A DNA stretch of 64,000 bases from Streptomyces fulvorobeus (GTDB taxonomy: Bacteria; Actinomycetota; Actinomycetes; Streptomycetales; Streptomycetaceae). This document shows, piece by piece, positions 42,884 to 52,538 of the stretch. The stretch's first letter is position 1, and each line of letters starts with the position of its first letter. The notes beneath the pieces were generated by a model. That model was not told the DNA's origin. It worked only from the letters and a program-made list of their open reading frames with translations, and did not search any database. A program made the translations under genes and the position numbers. The DNA lies in NCBI RefSeq assembly GCF_013167895.1, contig NZ_BLWC01000001.1:3100001-3164000 (forward strand), written 5' to 3'.

Positions 42884-43618
42884 TCAGCGCAGCTCGACCG
42901 GCTTCGTCCTGTCCCGGTCGACCTTCTCCGTACGCACCAGCTCGCCCCACACGATGTAGCGGTACTTCGACGTGTAGACCGGCGTACAAGTCGTCAGCGT
43001 GATGTAGCGGCCGGGCTCGGTCACACCGGATTCCCTCGGCACCGGCTGGATGACACCGACGTTGAACTTCGACGTCTCGGGAAGCGTCTCGTAGACCTCG
43101 TAGACGTACCAGGTGTCCCGGGTCTCGAAGACGACCGGGTCGCCCGTCCGCACCTTGTCGATGTCGTGGAACCTGGCGCCGTGCCCGTCCCGGTGCGCGG
43201 CGAGCGTGAAGTTGCCCTGCTCGTCCCAGGGGAGGGCCGACTTCACCGGGTCCGTGTAGTAGCCGGCGATGCCGTTGTTCAGTGCCTTGGTGGTGGTGCC
43301 CTTCTTGACCAGCACCTCACCGTTCCCCATGGCGGGGACGTGCAGGAATCCGATGCCGTCCCTGGTGTCCAGGGCTCCGGGCCCGCGCCCTTCGGCCCAG
43401 TGGCCGCGGACCGTGTCACCCTGCCGGTCGGCCGCGCGGCCGGCGAGGACGTTGGTCCACCACAGCGAGTAGACGACGAAGAGGCCGAGCACCAGGCCGG
43501 CGGTGATCAGCAGCTCACCAAAGACGCGTACGGCCGTGGCGACGGGGTGACGGCCGCCGCGGCCCACCTCGGGCGGGGACTCGCCGTCCCGCGCCTCGTG
43601 CTCGGTCCTCGTCGCCAC
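42884..43618 (-). CDS. srtE2: Class E sortase (SrtE2-like)
   Basis: 244 residues: a short cytoplasmic tail, one span (about 33-52), and the sortase beta-barrel with catalytic His in LAAHRDGHG (about 140), Cys 211 in TLTTCTP and Arg 220 in SKYRYIVWG. Class E sortases cleave LAXTG-type signals; in S. coelicolor the two adjacent enzymes (recalled as SCO3849/SCO3850) anchor long chaplins and are needed for aerial hyphae. GTG 43618. No obvious LPXTG/LAXTG substrate gene lies in this window. Confidence 0.9.
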   Translation of the reverse strand: MATRTEHEARDGESPPEVGRGGRHPVATAVRVFGELLITAGLVLGLFVVYSLWWTNVLAGRAADRQGDTVRGHWAEGRGPGALDTRDGIGFLHVPAMGNGEVLVKKGTTTKALNNGIAGYYTDPVKSALPWDEQGNFTLAAHRDGHGARFHDIDKVRTGDPVVFETRDTWYVYEVYETLPETSKFNVGVIQPVPRESGVTEPGRYITLTTCTPVYTSKYRYIVWGELVRTEKVDRDRTKPVELR

Positions 43619-43643
43619 CGCACCGTCCCTGTCGTGATGATGT

Positions 43644-45038
43644 TCAGCCCACGAGCGCGTCGGGCTTCCCCTCGCCGCGCGGCCGTTCGTCGACCATCCT
43701 GCCCCAGACGATCAATCGGTACGTACTCGTGAATTCGGGCGTACAGGTCGTCAGGGTGAGATACCGGCCCGGGCCTGTGAAGCCCGAACCGGCGGGGACC
43801 GGCGCGATCACCGAGACGTTGGAGGGCGACGTCTGGGGAAGGAGGCTGGTCATCTCGTACGTGTAGTACGTGTCCCGCGTCTCCACGACGATCGGGTCAC
43901 CGGGCTGGAGCTTGTTGATGTAGCGGAACGGTTCCCCGTGGGTGTTCCGGTGGCCCGCCACCGAGAAGTTGCCCTGCTTCGCCGAGGGCATCGCGGTCTT
44001 CAGCTTGCCTTCGCCGTAGTGGCCGATCATCCCCCGGTCGAGGACCTTCTCCTTGTCGATGCCTTCGGCGATCGGCGCGACGACGTCGAGCTTCGGGATG
44101 TGCATGATGGCGAAGCCCTGTCCCGGCTCGAAGACGCCCGGCTCGCGCTCCCCGCTCGCCCACTCGTCCTGGATCTTGTCCGTCTCCTTGCCGGCGATCA
44201 GGTCGGCGCGGACGTTGGTCCACCAGAGCTGGTACGTGACGAACAGCAGCATCAGCACGCCGAGCGAGATGAACACCTCGCCCACGACCCGGCTGGCGAC
44301 GACGGCCGGGCTGTCCTTGGCCGCGCGCGCCGCTCTGCGCGCCTCCACCCGTGACATCGGGGCGGCAGGAGGGCGGGACGCCTCCGGTGCCGCGCCGGCG
44401 GCTTCCGTACGGCGCCTGCCCCGGCCCTTGGCGGCCCTGCGGCGCTCGGCGCGTCCTCCGGTGGGAGGAGGCCCGGCGGTCGCCGCCGAGGGCTGAGCGG
44501 GCCCCGTCGCACCGGCCGCGCGGGGACCGGCCGTCCCGTCGTCCGGGGGAGCGGGCCGCGGCGGTCCGGGCTCCGGCGGTCCGGGTTCAGGCCCGCCGGT
44601 CCTCTCCGGGGGAGGGACAGGCCCGGGGGGCGCGCCCTGTACGGCCTCAGGGCGGCGGTACCGGTCCGGTTGGTAACCCGCGGGGTCGTACCACTCCTGC
44701 GGGTCCCCCTGGGCCTGCTGGAGCCCTTGCCGGGCCTGCTGGGCCTGTTGCTCCCGGGCGGGGTGGGGCGTCGCCGCGCCGCCCGGGATGTTGCCCGCCC
44801 TGAACCAGGGCGAGGCGTGCTGCCCGGGCAGGGGGCCCGCCACCGGGTCCGGTGAGGGGCCCGCCAGGGCATCCGGCGCCGGATCTCGCACCGCGTCCCG
44901 CACCGGAGCCGGCAGCGGGTCCGTCAGCGGGTCCGCGAGCCGGTCGATCGCCGCCACGAACGTGCCGTCGGCCTCGTACGCACCCTGCGCGTACGGGGCT
45001 TCGTCTCCGGCACCTCGTTCGGGGCGGACTCCGCTCAC
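43644..45038 (-). CDS. srtE1: Class E sortase (SrtE1-like) with a long Pro-rich cytoplasmic extension
   Basis: 464 residues. The first 250 are Pro/Gly/Ala/Arg-rich and cytoplasmic, then a span (about 260-282), then the sortase domain with VAGHRNTHG (His), TLTTCTP (Cys 432) and STYRLIVWG (Arg 441). GTG 45038 overlaps the pabA stop as GTGA. It precedes srtE2 by 25 bp, so both are in one operon. The long N-terminal tail is a plausible phosphorylation or interaction segment; that is inference. Confidence 0.9.
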   Translation of the reverse strand: MSGVRPERGAGDEAPYAQGAYEADGTFVAAIDRLADPLTDPLPAPVRDAVRDPAPDALAGPSPDPVAGPLPGQHASPWFRAGNIPGGAATPHPAREQQAQQARQGLQQAQGDPQEWYDPAGYQPDRYRRPEAVQGAPPGPVPPPERTGGPEPGPPEPGPPRPAPPDDGTAGPRAAGATGPAQPSAATAGPPPTGGRAERRRAAKGRGRRRTEAAGAAPEASRPPAAPMSRVEARRAARAAKDSPAVVASRVVGEVFISLGVLMLLFVTYQLWWTNVRADLIAGKETDKIQDEWASGEREPGVFEPGQGFAIMHIPKLDVVAPIAEGIDKEKVLDRGMIGHYGEGKLKTAMPSAKQGNFSVAGHRNTHGEPFRYINKLQPGDPIVVETRDTYYTYEMTSLLPQTSPSNVSVIAPVPAGSGFTGPGRYLTLTTCTPEFTSTYRLIVWGRMVDERPRGEGKPDALVG

Positions 45039-45673
45039 GCGGCGGCCTTGCCCACCACCGGCGCGAGCCCTTCGGACCTCGCCACGGCCCCCGTGTCACC
45101 GCATCGCGCCAGCCAGTTGGCGAGCATCAGGTGGCCGTGTTCGGTGAGCACCGACTCCGGATGGAACTGCACGCCCTCGACCGCCAGTTCACGGTGGCGC
45201 AGTCCCATGATGATGCCGTCCGCCGTACGCGCCGTGATCTCCAGCTCCGGCGGGACCGTGCCCGGTTCGGCAGCGAGGGAGTGGTAGCGCGTGGCGGTGA
45301 ACGGGGAGGGAAGCCCGGCGAACACGCCCTTGCCCTCGTGGGTCACGGCAGAGGTCTTGCCGTGCAGCAGCTCCGGGGCCCGGCCCACCACACCGCCGTA
45401 CGCGACGGCCATCGACTGCATCCCCAGGCAGACACCGAACACCGGTACACCTGTGCCGGCGCAGTGGCGCACCATGTCGATGCAGATCCCGGCCTGCTCG
45501 GGAGTCCCCGGGCCCGGCGACAGCAGGACTCCGTCGAAGCCGTCCTGGGCGTGGGCCGTGGACACCTCGTCGTTGCGCACCACCTCGCACTCGGCGCCGA
45601 GCTGGTAGAGGTACTGAACAAGGTTGAAGACAAAACTGTCGTAGTTGTCGACGACGAGAATGCGTGCGCTCAC
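45035..45673 (-). CDS. pabA: Aminodeoxychorismate/anthranilate synthase glutaminase subunit
   Basis: 212-residue class I glutamine amidotransferase: ILVVDNYDSFVFNLVQYL, the oxyanion motif LLSPGPGTPEQAG, the nucleophile Cys in PVFGVCLGMQSM (about 82) and the His-Glu pair in GVQFHPESVLTEHG. It supplies ammonia for 4-amino-4-deoxychorismate (folate) or anthranilate. No synthase subunit is adjacent, so PabA or TrpG cannot be separated. GTG 45673 overlaps the upstream gene by 4 bp. Confidence 0.9.
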   Translation of the reverse strand: MSARILVVDNYDSFVFNLVQYLYQLGAECEVVRNDEVSTAHAQDGFDGVLLSPGPGTPEQAGICIDMVRHCAGTGVPVFGVCLGMQSMAVAYGGVVGRAPELLHGKTSAVTHEGKGVFAGLPSPFTATRYHSLAAEPGTVPPELEITARTADGIIMGLRHRELAVEGVQFHPESVLTEHGHLMLANWLARCGDTGAVARSEGLAPVVGKAAA

Positions 45674-45858
45674 TGACCGGTCCCCGCTCCACTGGTGCCT
45701 TCGCCGTCCACCGTGACATCACCGAACGGAAGCAGCGGCTCCGCCCAGGGGAAGACGTACTGGAAGAGCGCGTAGACCACGGCCAGTGCCAGCACGAGCG
45801 AGATGACCGCCCGCACCCACGCGTTACCCGGCAGATGCCGCCAGATCCAGCCGTACAT
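45670..45858 (-). CDS. Small single-span membrane protein
   Basis: 62 residues: MYGWIWRHLPGNAWVRAVISLVLALAVVYALFQYVFPWAEPLLPFGDVTVD and a Gly/Ser/Thr tail. One span at about 16-36. It is coupled to pabA by a GTGA overlap, which argues that it is a real gene. The family is conserved in actinobacteria at this position; function unknown. Confidence 0.8.
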   Translation of the reverse strand: MYGWIWRHLPGNAWVRAVISLVLALAVVYALFQYVFPWAEPLLPFGDVTVDGEGTSGAGTGQ

Positions 45859-45974
45859 GCTGCGCCCTCCGTTCGGTACGGCACCAGACTAAAGGGCCGG
45901 GGCTCAGGCGTGGGTCAGCTGTGGGAAGCCGCCGGGTCGGGGCGTCGGTCACGGCGCCCCCGCCGCAGCAAGGG

Positions 45975-46742
45975 CTACTCCGCGGGCTCGGCGTAGTGGA
46001 GATCCACCGTGCCCGAGTAGCCGGGAAGGGTCACCCGGTCGTCCTTGTCGACTTTCCAGCCCAGCCCGTACGCCTTCACGTACAGCTGGTAGTTCTGGAT
46101 CGCCTTGGAGTCGCTGAGCGCCCGCCTGAGCTTGTCGGCGTCGCCCACGGCGGTGACCTTGTAGGGCGGCGAGTAGACCCGGCCCTGGAGGATCAGGGTG
46201 TTGCCGACGCAGCGGACGGCGCTCGTGGAGATCAGCCGCTGGTCCATGACCTGGATCCCGCGGGCGCCGCCCTGCCAGAGCGCGTTGACGACCGCCTGGA
46301 GGTCCTGCTGGTGGATGACCAGGTCATTGGGTTGCGGCTCGGGGTATCCGGGGTTGGCCGTGGCGTCCGGAGGGGCGTCGTCGAGGGTGACACCGAGCGC
46401 CTCCCCGGTGACCTCCGTGGTGCCGGCCGCCTTCTCCAGCGCCGAGAGCTTCGCGTCCTCGGCCCTGGTGCTGCCGTCGTCGCGCTGGGCCAGGGTGTCG
46501 ATCTCCTCGCGGAGCGCGGCGGTCGACTCGTTGAGATCGGCGTTGCCCTGGCTGCGCTGATGGATGAGGTCGGAGAGCTTCAGCAGCGAGGAGTCGGTAC
46601 GGATGTCGGTGCCCTTGGCCGTGTTGGCACTGGTCACGAAGATCAGTCCGGCCAGGGCGAAAACGGCAGCGGTGAGCCCCCGGACCGGCCACCGCGAGAC
46701 GTGCCGGACCGGGCCTTCGGGAAAGTCGGCAGAATTGCTCAA
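45975..46742 (-). CDS. DUF881 family membrane-anchored protein
   Basis: 255 residues: a span at about 22-40, a coiled-coil-like region (LLKLSDLIHQRSQGNADLNESTAALREEIDTL) and the DUF881 domain (GVTLDDAPP..., NDLVIHQQDLQAVVNALWQGGARGIQVMDQRLISTSAVRCVGNTLIL). The start is a TTG at 46742 with AAGGG and GAGGAG upstream; no ATG/GTG fits as well. DUF881 proteins are found next to crgA and are thought to act in division, but their job is unknown. Confidence 0.85.
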   Translation of the reverse strand: MSNSADFPEGPVRHVSRWPVRGLTAAVFALAGLIFVTSANTAKGTDIRTDSSLLKLSDLIHQRSQGNADLNESTAALREEIDTLAQRDDGSTRAEDAKLSALEKAAGTTEVTGEALGVTLDDAPPDATANPGYPEPQPNDLVIHQQDLQAVVNALWQGGARGIQVMDQRLISTSAVRCVGNTLILQGRVYSPPYKVTAVGDADKLRRALSDSKAIQNYQLYVKAYGLGWKVDKDDRVTLPGYSGTVDLHYAEPAE

Positions 46743-46883
46743 CGTACCCTTATCTCCTCAGGCGCCACGGAAGCACTACGCTAACGGACGCCCGGGGGCG
46801 GCAACATTCCCCCTCGTGCTCAGCCCCGGCGTCAGCCACAGTTCTCTGCGCGGTCACGCAGCGCATCGACAGGAGAGTTCCTC

Positions 46884-47138
46884 GTGCCGAAGTCACGTAT
46901 CCGCAAGAAGGCCGATTTCACGCCCCCGCCGGCGAGGACGGCCACGAACATAAAGCTGACCAACCGAAGTTGGGTGGCGCCGGTGATGCTGGCGCTGTTC
47001 CTGATCGGTCTGGCCTGGATCGTGGTCTTCTACGTGACCGAGGGTGACCTGCCCATCAAGGCCCTGGGCAACTGGAACATCGTCGTGGGCTTCGGCTTCA
47101 TCGCCGGCGGCTTCGGTGTGTCCACGCAGTGGAAGTAG
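46884..47138 (+). CDS. crgA: CrgA cell division inhibitor/coordination protein
   Basis: 84 residues with two spans (about 31-51 and 62-80) and a basic N-terminus [17 protein letters not shown]. In Streptomyces CrgA limits premature FtsZ ring formation and co-ordinates septation; in mycobacteria it links FtsZ, FtsI and CwsA. GTG 46884 with AGGAGAG upstream. Divergent from the DUF881 gene. Confidence 0.95.
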   Translation: MPKSRIRKKADFTPPPARTATNIKLTNRSWVAPVMLALFLIGLAWIVVFYVTEGDLPIKALGNWNIVVGFGFIAGGFGVSTQWK

Positions 47139-47180
47139 CTCCACCCGCATCTTCCACACTCCCCCAAGCCCTGCCCTGAG

Positions 47181-47383
47181 TTACCCACAGAGTTATCCAC
47201 AGGTGGGGGAAAAGGTCAGACGATCTGTGGATAACCTGCGTCGAAGTTGACGCCGGTATGACTGCACCCTCCCTCGTCGAGGGAGGGATCGCCCCTTGTC
47301 CTGACTGGAAAAACCCAGCTCAGCGACAAGGGGCACACGTGTTCCCCACGTAGTGCACAAGATTCGGCACCGTCTGTGGACAA
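47181..47383. promoter_or_regulatory. Cluster of DnaA-box sequences between crgA and the rhomboid gene
   Basis: Within about 200 bp: TTACCCACA (47181-47189), TTATCCACA (47193-47201), TGTGGATAA (47226-47234, opposite strand) and TGTGGACAA (47375-47383, opposite strand). The 283-bp gap contains no gene. Two stem-loops lie between the boxes. This is too few boxes for the Streptomyces oriC, which should be to the right of this window. Confidence 0.6.
47267..47334. terminator. Two stem-loops downstream of crgA
   Basis: CCCTCCCT-CGTCG-AGGGAGGG (47267-47287), then GCCCCTTGTC (47291-47300) pairing with GACAAGGGGC (47325-47334). They may terminate crgA and the convergent rhomboid transcript. Confidence 0.6.
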
Positions 47384-47420
47384 CTCGGACGCCAAGAGGT
47401 CGAAAGTGTTCGGATGACGC

Positions 47421-48311
47421 TCAGCTGAGCGCCGCTGTCCGGGCGAGGACGGTGCCGATCACGCCGGCCAGGACCAGTGCGCAGGTCCCGTACTGCACCA
47501 GGTTCCGCCGCTCGCGCGGGGCATGGACCAGGCCGATGGCGAGCAGAACGCCCGCGATCAGACCCCCGACGTGGGCCTCCCAGGCGATGCCGCCCCAGGT
47601 GAAGGTGAAGAGCAGGTTCAGCGCGAGGAGCGCGAGGACCGGCCGCATGTCGTAGTTCATCCGGCGCATCAGGACGACCGTCGCGCCCAGCAGACCGAAG
47701 ATCGCGCCCGAGGCACCGAGCGAGCCCTGCTGGGGCGAGCTGATCAGATAGGTGAGAGCGCTGCCCGCCAGCCCCGAGAGCAGGTAGAGGGCGAGGTAGC
47801 GGACCCGGCCGAGGGCCGCTTCCAGCGGTCCCCCCAGCCACCAGAGCCCCAGCATGTTGAACGCGATGTGCCACACCTCCTGGTGCAGGAACATCGAGGT
47901 CAGCAGCCGGTACCACTGCCCCTCGGCGACTCCTTCCAGCCCGTCGGAGGAGTACGCGCGGCCGAACAGGAGCAGATCGTCCAGCAGCCATTCCCTGCCC
48001 AGCACGGCGAGGAAGACCGCGACGTTGATGCCGAGCAGGATCTTGGTGACCAGCCTCGGGTCCGCGGCCACCGTGCCGCCCGCGAGCGTACGGGGCCGGT
48101 TGGCGGCCGGGTGGTGGCCGGTGCCCGAGCCCGCACGCACGCACTCCGGACACTGGAACCCCACCGAGGCGTCGACCATGCACTCGGTGCAGATCGGCCG
48201 CTCGCACCGCGTACAGCGGATGCCCGTCTCGCGGTCCGGGTGGCGGTAGCAGGTGGGCGGACCGCCCGGGACCGCGGAGGGGTCCTGGCCTGCTGGCGGC
48301 TGCTGGTCCAT
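47421..48311 (-). CDS. Rhomboid-family intramembrane serine protease with N-terminal zinc-binding motif
   Basis: 296 residues. An N-terminal B-box-like Cys/His cluster (CYRHPDRETGIRCTRCERPICTECMVDASVGFQCPECV) precedes a six-span rhomboid core with the catalytic Ser in GASGAIFGLLG (about 200) and a His in EAHVGGLIAGVLL (about 248). FLHQEVWHIAFNMLGLWWLG is the family's HxxxN motif. ATG 48311 after GAGGAC. Convergent with crgA. Substrates unknown. Confidence 0.9.
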   Translation of the reverse strand: MDQQPPAGQDPSAVPGGPPTCYRHPDRETGIRCTRCERPICTECMVDASVGFQCPECVRAGSGTGHHPAANRPRTLAGGTVAADPRLVTKILLGINVAVFLAVLGREWLLDDLLLFGRAYSSDGLEGVAEGQWYRLLTSMFLHQEVWHIAFNMLGLWWLGGPLEAALGRVRYLALYLLSGLAGSALTYLISSPQQGSLGASGAIFGLLGATVVLMRRMNYDMRPVLALLALNLLFTFTWGGIAWEAHVGGLIAGVLLAIGLVHAPRERRNLVQYGTCALVLAGVIGTVLARTAALS

Positions 48312-48485
48312 CGGTCCTCGCCCCTCGGTCGGTCCTGGTCCTGACGGCGACGGACACGCCGGCGCGCTGCTCGTCCGCCATGGACAGTACGGACGAGCAG
48401 GGCGGTTGGTTCCCCCCTCGGCTCCCCCCAGGCGCTCCGCCGTCGCCTCCCGCCCGGAGGCGGACCGGTCAGCGGGGAACCGCGT

Positions 48486-49013
48486 TCAGCGGGTCTCGAC
48501 GACGACGGACTCGATCACCACGTCCTCGACCGGGCGGTGGGTACGCGGATTGGTCGCCACGGCGGCGATGGTGTCCACGACCTTCCGGCCGGCGTCGTTC
48601 GCGACCTCGCCGAAGATGGTGTGCTTGCCGGTGAGCCACGCGGTCGGCGACACGGTCAGGAAGAACTGCGAGCCGTTGGTCCCGGGGCCCGCGTTGGCCA
48701 TGGCCAGCAGATAGGGCTGGTTGAAGTTGAGGTCCGGGTGGAACTCGTCACCGAACTCGTAACCGGGGCCGCCCGTGCCGTTCCCCAGCGGGTCGCCGCC
48801 CTGGATCATGAAGCCGCTGATGACCCGGTGGAAGACGGTGCCGTCGTACAGCTTGTCCGTGGACTTCTGCCCGGTCGCCGGGTGGGTCCACTCACGCCCG
48901 CCCGTGGCGAGCTCGACGAAGCTCCTGACCGTCCTGGGGGCGTGGTCCGGCAGGAGCCGGATCTCGATGTCGCCCTGACTGGTCCTCAAGGTGGCGTAAA
49001 GCTGCTCGGCCAC
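48486..49013 (-). CDS. Cyclophilin-type peptidyl-prolyl cis-trans isomerase
   Basis: 175 residues, a single cyclophilin domain: DGTVFHRVISGFMIQGGDP (catalytic Arg), GTNGSQFFLTVSPT, LTGKHTIFGEV. No signal peptide, so it is cytoplasmic. GTG 49013 (VAEQLYATL) with GAGGGAAGG upstream is preferred over the longer open frame. Confidence 0.93.
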   Translation of the reverse strand: MAEQLYATLRTSQGDIEIRLLPDHAPRTVRSFVELATGGREWTHPATGQKSTDKLYDGTVFHRVISGFMIQGGDPLGNGTGGPGYEFGDEFHPDLNFNQPYLLAMANAGPGTNGSQFFLTVSPTAWLTGKHTIFGEVANDAGRKVVDTIAAVATNPRTHRPVEDVVIESVVVETR

Positions 49014-49234
49014 GTTCTGCCTTCCCTCATTCCTCAACTGCGTCCGCCGATCCTCGCACGGCGGGCCCATCCGTGACATTGTCGGCGCCACGTTCCCCTT
49101 GCACCGCAATGTCCGAACAAGCGGTTCATGACCCGGATGCCCCGCCCCGCATGCTGAGGATGGCCCCCGAGGGGCATGATTTCGCACTGGGTGGAAAGGC
49201 GGAGTACTACCCGCCACCAAGGAGGAGGATTCCC

Positions 49235-49945
49235 GTGACCCGCATCGACAGCGTGCGCGCCGCAACCGACTCGGCTAAGGAGAGCGCGCAGCACGCCGCG
49301 GAAGTGGTGGCGCCCTATGCCGAATCGGCCAAGGAACAGGCCGCGCACTACGCGTACGAGGCGCGTGCGCGGCTCGCGCCGAAGATGTCCAAGGCAGCCC
49401 ACCAGGCCCGTGTCCAGTACGTGGCTCATCTCGCCCCACACATCGAACAGGCACGAACACACGTACCGCCCAAGGTGGATGTGGCGGCACAGCGCGCCGC
49501 CGCCCGCACCCGCCACGTCGCGAGAAGCGCCGCCGACTACACCGTCCCGCGCGTCGAACACGCGGTGTCCGTCGCACAGCCGATGGCCGGGGAAGCTGCC
49601 GCACGCAGTGCTGCCGCGCTGGCGGCGCTGCGCGGGCAGGTGACGGCCAAGGACATCCAGCGGCTGGTCAGGAAGCACCAGCGGCGGGCCAAGGCCGGCC
49701 GGCTGGCCAGGAACCTCACGGTTCTCGGCCTCGTGGCCGGTGGCGCCTACGCCGCCTGGAGGTGGTGGGACAAGCAGGCCAACCCGGACTGGCTCGTCGA
49801 GCCGCCGGCGCCCACCGAGGTGTCCGACGACCGCGCACCGCTGACCTCGGTCGACGGCAGTGGTCAGACGGTGTTCGACCCGGACATCGAGCCCAAGCAC
49901 TCGGACGCCGAGGCGAACGGCACCGACCTCGACGACCGCCCCTGA
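49235..49945 (+). CDS. DUF5324 family protein (helical, membrane-associated)
   Basis: 236 residues from GTG 49235, which has AGGAGGAGG about 6 bp upstream. A long Ala-rich helical part (VRAATDSAKESAQHAAEVVAPYAESAKEQAAHYAYEARARLAPKMSK) resembles stress/LEA-like helices. One span (about 171-190, LTVLGLVAGGAYAAWRWW) and an acidic tail end it. I take it as DUF5324 from memory. Function unknown. Confidence 0.75.
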   Translation: MTRIDSVRAATDSAKESAQHAAEVVAPYAESAKEQAAHYAYEARARLAPKMSKAAHQARVQYVAHLAPHIEQARTHVPPKVDVAAQRAAARTRHVARSAADYTVPRVEHAVSVAQPMAGEAAARSAAALAALRGQVTAKDIQRLVRKHQRRAKAGRLARNLTVLGLVAGGAYAAWRWWDKQANPDWLVEPPAPTEVSDDRAPLTSVDGSGQTVFDPDIEPKHSDAEANGTDLDDRP

Positions 49946-49976
49946 CCCACCGGACGGCGTGACCGCCCCCAGGAAC

Positions 49977-50017
49977 GAGAGGGGCGCCGGAAGACCTCGG
50001 TCTCCGGCGCCCCTCTC
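49977..50017. terminator. Stem-loop terminator after the DUF5324 gene
   Basis: A 15-bp stem, GAGAGGGGCGCCGGA (49977-49991) against TCCGGCGCCCCTCTC (50003-50017). Confidence 0.85.
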
Positions 50018-50092
50018 TCCGTCCGCCCGCCTGCGCCCTCAAGGCCCGCCGCGACGGAGATGGGAACGGGGCCGCAACGGGTGGCCAAGCAC

Positions 50093-50131
50093 AAAAAAAC
50101 CCTCTGACCTGCGGTTTCGCAGGTCAGAGGG
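50093..50131 (-). terminator. Intrinsic terminator of tRNA-Ala with a T-run
   Basis: Read leftward: CCCTCTGACCTGCG pairs with CGCAGGTCAGAGGG (50100-50131, loop AAAC) and is followed by seven T residues (50093-50099). This is a classical rho-independent terminator, uncommon in this GC-rich genus. Confidence 0.92.
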
Positions 50132-50142
50132 TGTTTGACGTG

Positions 50143-50215
50143 TGGAGCCTAGGAGATTCGAACTCCTGACATCTGCCTTGCAAAGGCAGCGCTCTACCAA
50201 CTGAGCTAAGGCCCC
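50143..50215 (-). tRNA. tRNA-Ala (TGC)
   Basis: A 73-nt tRNA read leftward: acceptor GGGGCCT/AGGCTCC with one G-T pair, D-arm AGCTCAGTTGGTAGAGCG, anticodon loop CTTTGCAA (anticodon TGC), T-arm AGGAGTTCGAATCTCCT, discriminator A. CCA is not encoded. Confidence 0.95.
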
Positions 50216-50385
50216 GAAAAGGGGACAGCACCCAACACGTCCGTGTCGCGGCGACCGTCGCAGACCAGAGTACCGGGTGACCCCCGGAATCCTGCAAAAG
50301 GATTGGGCCTCCCGGTCGGCAACCACTCTCCGTAGGATGCACGACGAGGTTCGCAGCAGCGAAGCCGCAGCGAAGGGGAGACGCC

Positions 50386-50934
50386 ATGGACGCAGCGCAG
50401 CAAGAGGCGACGGCGAGAGCCAGAGAGCTTCAGCGCAGTTGGTACGGGGAGCCGCTGGGGGCGCTCTTCCGCCGGCTGATCGACGACCTCGGCCTGAACC
50501 AGGCCAGGCTCGCCGCGGTGCTTGGTCTGTCGGCTCCCATGCTCTCCCAGCTGATGAGCGGCCAGCGCGCCAAGATCGGCAACCCCGCGGTCGTACAGCG
50601 GGTGCAGGCCCTCCAGGAGCTGGCCAGTCAGGTCGCGGACGGCAGTGTCAGCGCGGGAGAGGCCACCGACCGGATGGAAGAGATCAAGAAGGCGCAGGGC
50701 GGGTCGGTCCTGACCTCCACCGGCCACACCTCGTCCACCGGCGGAGCGCCCACCGTCAGGCGGGTCGTCCGTGAGATCCAGTCCCTGCTGCGGTCGGTGG
50801 CCGCGGCGGGCGACATCATCGACGCGGCGGACTCCCTCGCCCCGACCCACCCGGAACTGGCAGAGTTCCTCAAGGTGTACGGCGCCGGGCGCACCGCCGA
50901 CGCGGTCGCGCACTACGAAGGACAGCAGAGCTAA
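50386..50934 (+). CDS. Helix-turn-helix DNA-binding protein
   Basis: 182 residues. A Cro/XRE-like HTH is visible at about residues 24-65 (LFRRLIDDLGLNQARLAAVLGLSAPMLSQLMSGQRAKIGNPAVVQRVQAL), followed by a helical C-terminal half (VREIQSLLRSVAAAGDIIDAADSLAPTHPELAEFLKVYGAGR). ATG 50386 after GGGGAGA. It is 72 bp upstream of the kinase gene on the same strand; co-transcription and phosphorylation by that kinase are plausible but unproven. Confidence 0.8.
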   Translation: MDAAQQEATARARELQRSWYGEPLGALFRRLIDDLGLNQARLAAVLGLSAPMLSQLMSGQRAKIGNPAVVQRVQALQELASQVADGSVSAGEATDRMEEIKKAQGGSVLTSTGHTSSTGGAPTVRRVVREIQSLLRSVAAAGDIIDAADSLAPTHPELAEFLKVYGAGRTADAVAHYEGQQS

Positions 50935-51006
50935 GCACCCGGGCGGGGAGCCAACTCCCCGGAGACGGGCACGAGCCGACACAGGACTGGGAGCGGGCGC
51001 AGCGCG

Positions 51007-52497
<1,491 letters not shown>

Positions 52498-52538
52498 CCC
52501 AGACCTGAGACGTACGCCCCGGCCGGAGCCCTCCTGGC

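Noticed and set aside
47181..47383. oriC at the DnaA-box cluster
   Set aside because: Only four boxes are present, and the gyrB-recF-gnd order places oriC beyond dnaN, to the right of base 64000.
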